DNA of 64,000 nt from an uncultured Fluviicola sp. (GTDB lineage Bacteria; Bacteroidota; Bacteroidia; Flavobacteriales_D; Crocinitomicaceae), in contig NZ_CABHOL010000015.1 in assembly GCF_902168135.1 (NCBI RefSeq), positions 310,001-374,000 of the forward strand, written 5' to 3'. Position 1 is the stretch's first letter. Each line of letters begins with the position of its first letter. The notes below the pieces were generated by a model. The model saw only the letters and a program-made list of their open reading frames with translations. It searched no databases and was not told the origin of the DNA. Shown piece by piece: positions 8,523-17,067 of the stretch. Made by a program: the position numbers and the translations under genes.

Positions 8523-9872
8523 ATGCGTTTCGAACTAACGAAAGAATTTCTAGAGCGCATCCGACAAGCTATCTCGTCGGAGGATGATCAATGGATCAAA
8601 CAGCACATTACAGATCTTCACTTTGCAGATATCGCTGAGATCATGGATGAATTGTCCATGGAGCAGTCGAAGTACCTCTATTATCAATTGGATGAAGAAC
8701 TTCAGGCGGATGTCCTGATGGAATTGGAGGAGGAAGTAAGGGATCGTTTCCTGGCTTCTCTTTCTACCAAAGAAATGGCGGAGCAGCTGGAGAACCTGGA
8801 TTCTGATGATGCCGCAGATATTCTCGGAGAACTTCCGGATGAAAAGATCCAGGAGGTAATCTCTCAAATGGAAGATGACGATGCCGCGGATGATATCGTT
8901 GACCTCTTAAATTACGATGAAGATACTGCCGGGGGATTGATGCAGAAGGAGTTTATCCAGGCCCGTTTAGACTGGCCGGTAAACCGGGCATTGGTCGAAT
9001 TACGAAGACAAGCGGAAGACGTTGAACAGGTTTATACGATCTATGTTATTGATGACCTGAATAAACTGGTTGGAGTTCTTTCCCTGAAAAGACTGCTTTT
9101 TGCAAGTCCGAAAACACCGATCCGAGATTTGTATGAAGGAAAGAACCTGATTTTCGTTACTACAAGCGACTCTTCCGAAAAGGTTGCCAAAGTGATGGAG
9201 AAATACGACTTGGTTTCTGTGCCGGTTGTAGACCTGCAGGGAAAACTGGTTGGCCGCATTACGATTGATGACGTAGTCGATGTGATCAAGGAAGAGGCAG
9301 ATAAAGATTTCCAGTTGGCTTCTGGGATCTCCGAGAAAGTAGAATCGAATTCAAGTGTTTTCCGTATTTCAAGAGCGAGACTTCCCTGGCTTCTGATCGG
9401 AATGCTGGGAGGGATCCTGAGTGCACAGGTGATTTCGCGTTTCGAAACAAACATTACCCATCTTCCTGCATTGGCATTCTTTATTCCGCTTATTACGGCA
9501 ATGGGCGGAAATGTCGGAGTACAGTCATCTGCAATTGTAGTACAGTCGCTGGCGCGCGGCAATGATCCTTTTGATAGTATCCTTTCGAAAGTTGGAAAAG
9601 AAGCTATAGTAGGTTTGGTAAACGGGCTGCTTTGTTCTTCCCTGATTTTTGGAATATCTTATTTCTTTAATGATTACCGCCTGGCGCTTGTGGTGAGTAT
9701 TTCCTTATTAACAGTAACGATTTTTGCAGCAATCTTCGGAACGATGATCCCGCTGATCTTAAATCGCTATAAAATTGATCCTGCACTCGCAACCGGGCCG
9801 TTCGTTACTACCACCAATGATGTGTTGGGGCTGTTTATCTACTTTACCGTAGGACTTTTGCTTTTGAACTAA
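8523..9872 (+). CDS. mgtE: MgtE-type magnesium transporter
   Basis: A 449-residue magnesium channel of the inner membrane. Residues about 10-125 form the acidic helical MgtE N domain (for example the DDAADILGELPDE and DDDAADDIVDLL repeats). Two CBS domains follow (about 130-255), ending in GRITIDDVVDVIKEEADKD. A C-terminal block of five transmembrane helices (about 285-449) carries the pore, including ALAFFIPLITAMGGNVGVQS and PFVTTTNDVLGL with the conserved channel aspartate. The family is gated by Mg2+ binding between the N and CBS domains. Length and order are canonical. Confidence 0.96.
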   Translation: MRFELTKEFLERIRQAISSEDDQWIKQHITDLHFADIAEIMDELSMEQSKYLYYQLDEELQADVLMELEEEVRDRFLASLSTKEMAEQLENLDSDDAADILGELPDEKIQEVISQMEDDDAADDIVDLLNYDEDTAGGLMQKEFIQARLDWPVNRALVELRRQAEDVEQVYTIYVIDDLNKLVGVLSLKRLLFASPKTPIRDLYEGKNLIFVTTSDSSEKVAKVMEKYDLVSVPVVDLQGKLVGRITIDDVVDVIKEEADKDFQLASGISEKVESNSSVFRISRARLPWLLIGMLGGILSAQVISRFETNITHLPALAFFIPLITAMGGNVGVQSSAIVVQSLARGNDPFDSILSKVGKEAIVGLVNGLLCSSLIFGISYFFNDYRLALVVSISLLTVTIFAAIFGTMIPLILNRYKIDPALATGPFVTTTNDVLGLFIYFTVGLLLLN

Positions 9873-9996
9873 TCTGCTGAATAAAAGTAGTTTATAAGGT
9901 TTAGAAAAAATAAGTTCAATTTTTTTTCATTTTCTGAAATCCAAAACTTTTTTCAGGTCGTAACTGAGTCAAATTTAAAATTCAAAACTTACGATT

Positions 9997-10557
9997 ATGA
10001 AAAAGGGATTATTATCAATTGCGTTAATTGCTTCAACAGCATTGTTTTCTAACTCATTCGCTCAGAATGTAACAGTTATGGTAGGGGGTGAATCTATGTA
10101 TCCTGCAAAGAACATTGTTGAGAATGCGGTAAATTCAAAAGATCACACAACATTGGTTGCAGCGGTAAAAGCAGCTGGTTTGGTGGAAACTTTACAAGGG
10201 AAAGGACCTTTCACAGTGTTTGCACCGGTAAATGATGCATTCGAAAACCTTCCTGCCGGAACAGTAGAGACTTTGTTAAAACCTGAAAACAAAGCGACGT
10301 TAACAAAAGTATTGACTTATCACGTAGTTGCCGGAAAGATGGACTTTAATACGATTGCTGCAGCGATTAAAAAGGGAGGTGGAAAGGCAGAAATGGCGAC
10401 CGTTTCCGGAGGTAAATTGTGGGCAATGATGAATGGTGACCACAACATTACTCTTAAAGACGAGGCGGGAAACGTTGCAAACATCTCTACTTACGATGTT
10501 TACCAGTCTAATGGAGTAATTCACGTAGTAGACAAAGTATTGATGCCTAAAATGTAA
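9997..10557 (+). CDS. Secreted fasciclin (FAS1) domain protein
   Basis: A 186-residue exported protein. A 22-residue signal peptide (MKKGLLSIALIASTALFSNSFA) precedes one FAS1 domain covering about residues 45-184. Hallmarks are FTVFAPVNDAFENLP (H1 motif), LTYHVVAGKM (YH motif region) and a closing SNGVIHVVDKVLMP. FAS1 proteins are cell-surface or periplasmic adhesion modules. In Bacteroidota they are often controlled by ECF sigma/anti-sigma pairs; such a pair lies 16 kb away, but a link is only speculation. A strong terminator follows at 10645. Confidence 0.94.
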   Translation: MKKGLLSIALIASTALFSNSFAQNVTVMVGGESMYPAKNIVENAVNSKDHTTLVAAVKAAGLVETLQGKGPFTVFAPVNDAFENLPAGTVETLLKPENKATLTKVLTYHVVAGKMDFNTIAAAIKKGGGKAEMATVSGGKLWAMMNGDHNITLKDEAGNVANISTYDVYQSNGVIHVVDKVLMPKM

Positions 10558-10644
10558 TTTCTGCGGTAAAATCTTGAACAAATTGTAAAACTGAGTTACT
10601 TCGACCGAATTCAGGATAAAACCGCTAACTCATAGCAAGAGTGA

Positions 10645-10687
10645 CCCTGGCTCCCGGCGATCCTGTCGCGGGACGCCAGGGTTTTTT
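10645..10687 (+). terminator. Rho-independent terminator after the fasciclin gene
   Basis: The arms CCCTGGC and GCCAGGG enclose a second stem (TCCC-GCGA paired with TCGC-GGGA, one bulged G), followed by TTTTTT. It closes the plus-strand unit and faces the convergent minus-strand gene ending at 10722. Confidence 0.9.
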
Positions 10688-10721
10688 ATTGGAATAAGCT
10701 GAAAAAGTTCAGAAATAAAAC

Positions 10722-12965
10722 CTATTCCACTACCAATTTATCTTCCAGGGAGATTTTCCCTTTCCGGATACAGATAATGTAAGTGCCTTTCTGCAGGTTC
10801 AATTTATGGAACGGAATTACCTGGCTGCCTTTCTCGAACGAATACATTTGTTGCAGTTCTACTTTTCCGGCTATAGATATCACTGAAACTGTATAGTCTC
10901 CATTTTCAGGAATATCTGCACTAACGGTAAAATTGCCTTTTGATGGGTTCGGTGAAATAGAAATTGGTTTGGAAGAAACCTTTTTCTCCAGTGATCGGAT
11001 ATCTGAAAGTTTCTCCTCGTTATTGATATCTATTGTTGCCAATTGGTAGTAATTGATACCGTCCAGTGGATTTCGGTCTACAAAGGAATAGGATTGCGGG
11101 CTCTCGGAATCTCCCTGGCTTGGGATCCGTCCGATTTCTTCGAATTGCAAATTGTTTCCGGCTCGTAAGATGATAAAGTGACGATTCTCCTTTTCGAAAC
11201 TCGTGGTCCAGTTGACTAATGCATCATCTCCCGAATGAGAAACTTCAAAAGCGCTTAGATTTACTGCCAAAGGACAGGTAATTGTAAATGTGGCTGTTCT
11301 GACAGTACCACAGGCGTCCGTTACTGTGGCCGTGTAAGTGCCCGGACCGTTGGTAACAGTTAAGGTACTGCTGTTTGCACCTGTATTCCACGAATAAGTA
11401 TATCCCGGAACTCCGTATTGGGCCAATGGATTTAAAAGGGTTGTTCCGGAAGCGCAAGTTGCAGCCGCAATGGTTGTAGAACCATTTCCGGTAGCGGTAT
11501 TTCCCAGCGTTTCTGCATTTCTTCCCTGGATGGTTACTCTCCAGTTGTACATGACATTGCAGGAATTTGAGGCATAGTTGCAGTTATCGTATCCGTAAAA
11601 ATTACTGCAGTAGGAACGGTTGCTCAGGATAGTAAATGATAAATTCTGGTTGCTGCAGGATGGAGTATAACATTGAGCAAGAGACTGGGTTCCGGAACTG
11701 GCAAATGGAAGGGTTGGATTCCATTGCCCGTAATCGTCACAGGTTGGAGCTGCGCAGGTCCAAATAGTTCCAGGTGCTGCAGTGGGAGAAATTCCGCCGC
11801 AAGACGAGGTGATCCAAATTTGTGCTTCGGACATCCAGCAATCAATAATGGCCCCAAAATCCAGGTAATCATCCGAGCAAAAATCGGTGCGTACGTCCCA
11901 ATAAGCGGAAACATCCCATGGTGTGGTTCCCCCGGGAAATGTAACGTTCAGGGTGTTTGAACAAGAGGAAGGTGATGGCAGTGAACCCAATAAATTATTC
12001 GCTGAAGAAATAGGTCCGACAACAGTTACCAGCGGATCAACTGTAATTGGATATACTTTTGCCGGATCATTCAATTGGGAAGAATCACATAAAATTTCAA
12101 GATTACTTCCGTTCAATGTATATGGATTGATCCAGGAGTTTTTATTCCCGGAAGCATCATGACACCTTGCCAGGTTGAATTTTATTTCAGCTTCTCCGGT
12201 ATAAATATTTTCAAAAATTACCGGTCCGTTTGCAACCAATCCGCCTGTATGGATAAAACCATTCAAATGGTCAGGAATGTCAAGCTGGTCAATAAAAGTA
12301 AGCTGCTTTACATGCAGGTTCTCCCGGATAATGAAATCCGATTTGATGCCGCCTTCCATAAAGATGATTTTTAGATCAATTCCGGGAAAAACATCCGTGA
12401 TATAGGCTCCCTCGTTTCCAATGGTGATCTGGGACCAGTTTGATTGGTAAACTGAAACGGAATTGTCCGTGTTAACGACTCTGAGCTTGTAATTGTTGAA
12501 GGAAAAATAGACTTCTCCCAGTTTGAAAGAGGTAAGTTTGCCGGCTACATCCAGAGTTGTTTGGCAAGCCTGCGTTCCGGATTCATAAAGCTGGGGAGAA
12601 ACAGCATGAAGTGTAGGATCGATAGCGCGCCATAACCCATCTTTAAGTAGATTGATAGGACCGGCCGCTTTTTCTATGTAAAAATAAGTCGGGTTATCCA
12701 GATCGATGTAATAGCGGGAATCATAAGTCCTTTTGCTGATATCTTCCACCACATTCTTACCGTATGGAGCACCAAAAGTCAATTTTCCGAAATCCGGATG
12801 AGTGTGAAAACTTTCCGGATTGTATTTTTTCCCATTTTCTGATGAATAGGTGCGTGGATTGATGAAATCAATGTTTGCAGACATTGGTTCAAAAATACTT
12901 ACTTGTGCCAGAGACTGAAGCAGAAAAGATCCTGAGAAAATTGCGCAAAGAGTCAATTTATTCAT
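10722..12965 (-). CDS. Large exported protein with T9SS type-A sorting domain
   Basis: About 747 residues. I take the ATG at 12965, which begins a good signal peptide (MNKLTLCAIFSGSFLLQSLAQ); the open frame continues 13 codons upstream with a Thr-rich run. The N-terminal part (about 60-330) resembles the repeat-like beta-sandwich region found in SprB-type and other gliding-surface proteins, with GLWRAIDPTLHAVS and VFPGIDLKIIFMEGGIKSDFI. A cysteine-rich middle section and a PKD/Ig-like segment (SWNTGANSSTLTVTNGPGTY) follow. The C-terminus carries ISISPNPSKGNFTVSADIP and ends KLVVE, a T9SS type-A sorting signal. It is expected at or beyond the cell surface. Function is unknown. Confidence 0.85.
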   Translation of the reverse strand: MNKLTLCAIFSGSFLLQSLAQVSIFEPMSANIDFINPRTYSSENGKKYNPESFHTHPDFGKLTFGAPYGKNVVEDISKRTYDSRYYIDLDNPTYFYIEKAAGPINLLKDGLWRAIDPTLHAVSPQLYESGTQACQTTLDVAGKLTSFKLGEVYFSFNNYKLRVVNTDNSVSVYQSNWSQITIGNEGAYITDVFPGIDLKIIFMEGGIKSDFIIRENLHVKQLTFIDQLDIPDHLNGFIHTGGLVANGPVIFENIYTGEAEIKFNLARCHDASGNKNSWINPYTLNGSNLEILCDSSQLNDPAKVYPITVDPLVTVVGPISSANNLLGSLPSPSSCSNTLNVTFPGGTTPWDVSAYWDVRTDFCSDDYLDFGAIIDCWMSEAQIWITSSCGGISPTAAPGTIWTCAAPTCDDYGQWNPTLPFASSGTQSLAQCYTPSCSNQNLSFTILSNRSYCSNFYGYDNCNYASNSCNVMYNWRVTIQGRNAETLGNTATGNGSTTIAAATCASGTTLLNPLAQYGVPGYTYSWNTGANSSTLTVTNGPGTYTATVTDACGTVRTATFTITCPLAVNLSAFEVSHSGDDALVNWTTSFEKENRHFIILRAGNNLQFEEIGRIPSQGDSESPQSYSFVDRNPLDGINYYQLATIDINNEEKLSDIRSLEKKVSSKPISISPNPSKGNFTVSADIPENGDYTVSVISIAGKVELQQMYSFEKGSQVIPFHKLNLQKGTYIICIRKGKISLEDKLVVE

Positions 12966-13148
12966 AGTAGTAGCTGTTGTAGTAGTATATTGCCATTCAG
13001 GCAATTAATGGGGTAAAAGTATGTTTTTTTTTAGTGAACAGCTTTATTTTTCCTGTTAAAAAAATATTGATATATCATTGATTTTCAACTGGGAGGACTT
13101 GCTTTTCAGAAAGTATGAGGCTTATCGGGCATTCAAAAATGGATTGCT

Positions 13149-13156
13149 TACCTTTG
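13149..13156 (+). promoter_or_regulatory. -7 box (TACCTTTG) for the DEAD-box helicase gene
   Basis: An exact TAnnTTTG match ending 15 bp before the ATG at 13172. Confidence 0.6.
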
Positions 13157-13171
13157 TAAAAAATTTCCCGC

Positions 13172-14503
13172 ATGACATTTCACGATCTGAATATTAAGAA
13201 ACCGATCTTAACGGCTTTAGATGAGCTTGAATATACTACACCAACTACTATTCAATCTGCTGGATTTTCAGTGATGATGTCCGGAAAGGATGTGATCGGA
13301 TTGGCTCAAACCGGTACGGGAAAAACCCTTGCTTACCTGCTTCCGATGCTTTCTTTATGGAAGTTTTCGAAAGAACCGCATCCGCAGATACTGATCATTG
13401 TTCCAACAAGAGAATTGGTGGTCCAGGTAGTCCGTGAGGTCGAAAAACTGACTCCATATATGAATGTCGTTGTTGGTGGTGTTTACGGTGGAGCGAATAT
13501 CAATACACAAGCAGCAATGGTTTTGCAGGGATTAGATGTCCTGGTAGGAACCCCTGGTCGTATTTTCGATTTGACAGCCAATGGTTCTTTGCAGTTGAAA
13601 CACGTGAAAAAAGTGGTTATTGATGAAGTGGATGAAACTTTGAATCTTGGATTCAGACCGCAATTGATGCGCATTTTTGAACTGCTTCCGGAAAAAAGAC
13701 AGAACCTGTTGTTCTCGGCAACACTTTCGGAAGAAGTAGAGGCTTTTCTCGATAGTTATTTTGACAATCCGGTGAGAGTTGAAGCTGCTCGTGCAGGAAC
13801 TCCGCTTGAAAAGATCAGGCAGGAAGCAATTGCAGTCCCGAATTTTACTTCCAAAGTCAATTTACTCAAGCATCTGCTTGAAGAAAATAAAGAAATGACC
13901 AAAGTGCTGGTTTTTGTCTCTTCGCGTGTCTTAGCAGAAAAATTATTTGATGAGCTGGAGCCGATTTTCAATGTCGAATTGGGAATCATCCACTCACAGA
14001 AAGCACAAAATTTCCGATTCAACACCGTTAATCACTTTGAGAATGGTATTTACCGGGTATTGATTGCTACTGATTTGATCGCTCGCGGTATTGATGTGAC
14101 TGACGTGACACATGTTTTCAACTTTGATATTCCGGATAATGTCGAAAATTACATCCACCGGATTGGTAGAACCGGCCGTCAGGATAAAGAAGGGCATGCA
14201 ATCAGTTTTGTTACGGAGAAGGATAAAGAATTCTTTGGCCAGATAGAGAAGTTCATGAATAAACAGGTAGCAATCAGCGAATTTCCGGATGAGGTGGAGC
14301 TGTCCGAACTGATTTTGGAGTTCGAGAAGCCACAGGTTGCTATGAAAAACACCCTGGTGAAAACACCTTCCAAAGATGAGGCAGGGCCTGCATTCCACGA
14401 AAAGAAAGCTAAGAACAAAAAGGTCAATGTGCGCTACAATCACAAGAAGGCGATGCAGGAGAAATACGGGAAGCCGAAAAAACGAGGGACTAAAAAAAAG
14501 TAA
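13172..14503 (+). CDS. DEAD-box RNA helicase (DEVD variant)
   Basis: A 443-residue ATP-dependent RNA helicase. The Q motif region, AQTGTGKT (Walker A, about residues 47-54), PTRELVVQV, TPGR, motif II as IDEVDETLNLGF, SAT, ARGID and HRIGRTGR are all present in order, giving two RecA-like domains plus a short basic tail rich in Lys (KKAKNKKVNVRYNHKKAMQ). Motif II reads DEVD rather than DEAD, a tolerated variant in some Bacteroidota helicases. The likely role is ribosome assembly or RNA turnover (RhlE/CshA group). It has its own promoter and is monocistronic. Confidence 0.93.
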   Translation: MTFHDLNIKKPILTALDELEYTTPTTIQSAGFSVMMSGKDVIGLAQTGTGKTLAYLLPMLSLWKFSKEPHPQILIIVPTRELVVQVVREVEKLTPYMNVVVGGVYGGANINTQAAMVLQGLDVLVGTPGRIFDLTANGSLQLKHVKKVVIDEVDETLNLGFRPQLMRIFELLPEKRQNLLFSATLSEEVEAFLDSYFDNPVRVEAARAGTPLEKIRQEAIAVPNFTSKVNLLKHLLEENKEMTKVLVFVSSRVLAEKLFDELEPIFNVELGIIHSQKAQNFRFNTVNHFENGIYRVLIATDLIARGIDVTDVTHVFNFDIPDNVENYIHRIGRTGRQDKEGHAISFVTEKDKEFFGQIEKFMNKQVAISEFPDEVELSELILEFEKPQVAMKNTLVKTPSKDEAGPAFHEKKAKNKKVNVRYNHKKAMQEKYGKPKKRGTKKK

Positions 14504-14505
14504 TT

Positions 14506-14600
14506 TGAATTGAAAATGTAGAATTGACAATTGAAAAGAAGAAACCGAAGCTTTTGATCGAGAAAGGCTCCATCCTTTTCAATTCTTTTCATTTCCCAAA
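14506..14600. repeat. AATTGAAAATGTA-type inverted repeat, copy 1
   Basis: The left part, AATTGAAAATGTAGAATTG followed by ACAATTGAAAAG, is mirrored by CCTTTTCAATTCTTTTCATTT on the right. The left arm is nearly identical to the reverse complement of 57505-57540. It lies between the helicase gene and the kinase promoter and could also slow or end transcription. Confidence 0.6.
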
Positions 14601-14636
14601 AAACGTTAAGTGAATCGTTAATTTTAACATTTCACC

Positions 14637-14644
14637 TACATTCG
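14637..14644 (+). promoter_or_regulatory. -7 box (TACATTCG) for the histidine kinase gene
   Basis: It matches TAnnTTyG and ends 6 bp before the ATG at 14651. This implies a very short or absent leader. Confidence 0.45.
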
Positions 14645-14650
14645 TTATCT

Positions 14651-16267
14651 ATGATTAAGATTCGGATCAATCTCGTAATTACAGCAGTATGGATTGCCAT
14701 GCTGGCACTTTTGTTGATCCAGATCTTTCAAACGCTGCAATTGTATGACCGAAAATCGGATGATTTTAAAAGTAAGGTCAATACCGCCCTGGAACGCATA
14801 GCGATCCGTTACGAAAAAATTGAAGACGTACGCAGGTATTCAAGCCTGATGAGTAAAGATGTATCCGGTCAATACAAAGATGTGCTGAAGGAGGAATTCC
14901 AAAACCTGTTCGAAGTAAAAGAATCCATTTCAATAAGAGACACCGTGCTTTCTGTAAAGGGAAAGTTGGAAAATTACCTGATCGTAACCGGGAATAGCTA
15001 CGATTCCATTTCAGGGTTATACTCAAAACAGGAAGTTCTGGCGCGGGATGTGCGGCAGATCCACGAATTATTCGACGGCGGGGGAATGAGCTTGTTCCAT
15101 AAGGATTCCGTTCGGGCGGCTTATCACCTGGATCAGCGCGTGATGCATAAAATTGTCAAAAAAGCGAAGTACATCAACGAATTGATGGTGGAAACGTTTA
15201 GGGACAATATGTACCTGGATCCGGAGAAAAGAATCGATTTGAAAATCCTGGATTCGGTGATCCGGAAAGAGCTTGTGACGGATAAACTTCCGGATGATTT
15301 CAAGTTTGTGATCGTGGAAGAGAACAATGAACCGGTGAAATTCAAACAGCAACTCGCAGATTACGATGCAAAGCTGGATACTGTTAAGACGCATACCACG
15401 ATGTTGTTCCCCAATAAGATTTTGGAAGACAAATTGTTTTTGCATGTGAATTTCCCGAAGAGTAAGTTTTTCGTCCTGAAGTCGATGGGAAGCCTGCTCA
15501 TCGTGAGTCTCATTCTTGCAGTCTTGATTATCATCACCATTTCGTACATGTTCCGTACCATTTTGACCCAAAAGAAATTATTCGAAATGAAAAACGATTT
15601 CATCTCGAATATGACGCACGAGTTTAAAACACCGATTTCAACTATTTCACTGGCTTGTGAGGCAATGCATGATCCGGCAATGATGGGCGGACAAACAGAA
15701 AATGCAGCGCCATTCGTGAAAATGATCCAGGAAGAGAATAAAAGATTAAGCGTTTTGGTGGAATCTATCCTGCAAAGTGCAGTGATCGACCGGGGTGAAT
15801 TGAAAGTAAAAATGGAACAGGTTCCGGTCGTTGAAATCATTCAATCCGTTGCTAAAACAGCGTCCTTCCGGATTGCCGGTTTGGATGGCGAACTGATCCT
15901 CCAAATGCCCAAAGAAGAAGTCTATATTGAGGCAGATCGCATGCATTTTACCAATATGGTGAACAATTTAGTTGATAATGCGATTAAATACAGTAAAGAC
16001 AAGATCCATGTTACGGTGAAACTGGAAGTTTTTGCCGATCGACTCGAATTGTCCGTGATTGATAAAGGAATTGGAATAAAACGTGAACATATCTCGAAAA
16101 TATTTGATAAATTGTACCGAGTTCCGACCGGAAACGTTCATAATGTGAAGGGCTTCGGTTTAGGACTAAGTTATGTGAAAGCGCTTTCTGACATGTTCGG
16201 ATGGAGTGTACATGTGACAAGTCAAGTGGGAGAGGGTTCAGAATTTCGTGTAACAATAAAAAGATAA
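14651..16267 (+). CDS. Two-component sensor histidine kinase
   Basis: A 538-residue membrane kinase. A first transmembrane helix lies at about residues 8-26, a periplasmic sensor region of about 250 residues (no known fold recognised) follows, and a second helix sits near 278-298. The cytoplasmic HisKA domain has the phospho-acceptor histidine in NMTHEFKTPIS (about residue 321). The HATPase domain shows the N box NNLVDNAIKYS, the G1 box DKGIGI and the G2 region GFGLGLSYVK. It phosphorylates itself in response to an envelope signal and passes the phosphate to the regulator encoded 2 bp downstream. The stimulus is unknown. Confidence 0.95.
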   Translation: MIKIRINLVITAVWIAMLALLLIQIFQTLQLYDRKSDDFKSKVNTALERIAIRYEKIEDVRRYSSLMSKDVSGQYKDVLKEEFQNLFEVKESISIRDTVLSVKGKLENYLIVTGNSYDSISGLYSKQEVLARDVRQIHELFDGGGMSLFHKDSVRAAYHLDQRVMHKIVKKAKYINELMVETFRDNMYLDPEKRIDLKILDSVIRKELVTDKLPDDFKFVIVEENNEPVKFKQQLADYDAKLDTVKTHTTMLFPNKILEDKLFLHVNFPKSKFFVLKSMGSLLIVSLILAVLIIITISYMFRTILTQKKLFEMKNDFISNMTHEFKTPISTISLACEAMHDPAMMGGQTENAAPFVKMIQEENKRLSVLVESILQSAVIDRGELKVKMEQVPVVEIIQSVAKTASFRIAGLDGELILQMPKEEVYIEADRMHFTNMVNNLVDNAIKYSKDKIHVTVKLEVFADRLELSVIDKGIGIKREHISKIFDKLYRVPTGNVHNVKGFGLGLSYVKALSDMFGWSVHVTSQVGEGSEFRVTIKR

Positions 16268-16269
16268 TT

Positions 16270-16962
16270 ATGGCTAAGCAAAAATCAATTTTATTAGCAG
16301 AAGATGATGACAATTTAGGTCAATTATTACAGACATTCCTTAAAACGAAAGGTTATCAGGTAGAACTTGCACGTAACGGAAAGCATGCATATGAAAAGTA
16401 CACAGACGGACATTTCGATTTCTGTATTTTTGATGTGATGATGCCTGAAATGGATGGTTTTACCCTTGCTAAGGAAGTAAGGTTGATTGATCCTAAAATT
16501 CCGATCCTTTTCCTGACTGCAAAAGCAATGAAAGAAGATAAACTGGAAGGTTTTGAAAGCGGTGCGGATGATTATATGACGAAACCTTTCACCATGGAAG
16601 AGTTATTGGCACGAATCGAAGCAATTTTAAGACGAACAGCTCCTTCTGATAATGATGAAAATGAAATGCAGCAAATCGGGAATATCCAGTACGAACCGGT
16701 ATCGCGCATTCTTCACCTGAAAGAAGAAAATAAAAAGCTTACCACGAAAGAAGGACAGCTGCTTCACCTTTTGTGCAAGAACCGAAACGAAGTGCTTGAC
16801 AGACAGGCAGCTTTGCGCGCAATCTGGGGAGATGACAACTATTTCAACGGTCGTTCGATGGACGTGTACATTGCAAAACTGCGTAAACTGCTGAAAGAAG
16901 ACGAGCGTATTGAGATTTTGAATATCCACGGAAAAGGATTCAAATTGATTGTTCACGAATAA
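16270..16962 (+). CDS. OmpR/PhoB-family response regulator
   Basis: A 230-residue DNA-binding response regulator. The ATG at 16270 (MAKQKSILLAEDDDNLG) is preferred over a frame opening at 16201, which would overlap the kinase gene by 67 bp and add unrelated residues. The receiver domain (about 5-120) has the acidic pocket EDDD, phospho-acceptor D55 in FDVMMPEMDGF, the switch threonine and lysine in FLTAK and YMTKPF. The C-terminal winged helix (about 135-228) ends in IEILNIHGKGFKL. It is the cognate partner of the upstream kinase. Confidence 0.95.
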   Translation: MAKQKSILLAEDDDNLGQLLQTFLKTKGYQVELARNGKHAYEKYTDGHFDFCIFDVMMPEMDGFTLAKEVRLIDPKIPILFLTAKAMKEDKLEGFESGADDYMTKPFTMEELLARIEAILRRTAPSDNDENEMQQIGNIQYEPVSRILHLKEENKKLTTKEGQLLHLLCKNRNEVLDRQAALRAIWGDDNYFNGRSMDVYIAKLRKLLKEDERIEILNIHGKGFKLIVHE

Positions 16963-16963
16963 G

Positions 16964-17046
16964 AAACAAGTTCAATAGTTCGGGAAGTTCAAAATTCCAA
17001 TAGCTATTGGTGTCAAATTTGAACATTGAAACTTTTTGAACGTTTT
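16964..17046. repeat. GTTCAAA-type imperfect palindrome, copy 2
   Basis: The left half (AAGTTCAATAGTTCGGGAAG, then TTCAAAATTC) and the right half (AAATTTGAACATTGAAACTT, then TTTGAACG) are imperfect reverse complements separated by CAATAGCTATTG, itself a 12-bp palindrome. The layout closely resembles the copy at 25478-25562. Confidence 0.55.
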
Positions 17047-17051
17047 TACAG

Positions 17052-17059
17052 TATATTCG
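17052..17059 (+). promoter_or_regulatory. -7 box (TATATTCG) upstream of the OmpA-domain gene
   Basis: It fits TAnnTTyG. It lies 8 bp before the ATG at 17068 and upstream of a terminator-like hairpin at 17087-17119, an arrangement discussed as possible attenuation. Confidence 0.45.
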
Positions 17060-17067
17060 CTTTTGTG

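Noticed and set aside
9041-9562. 173-codon minus-strand frame opposite mgtE
   Set aside because: It mirrors the coding frame of mgtE and shows shadow-type composition; mgtE is unambiguous.
13172-14503. DEVD in place of DEAD as a sign of an inactive helicase
   Set aside because: The two catalytic acidic residues are kept and all other motifs are intact; the variant is compatible with activity.
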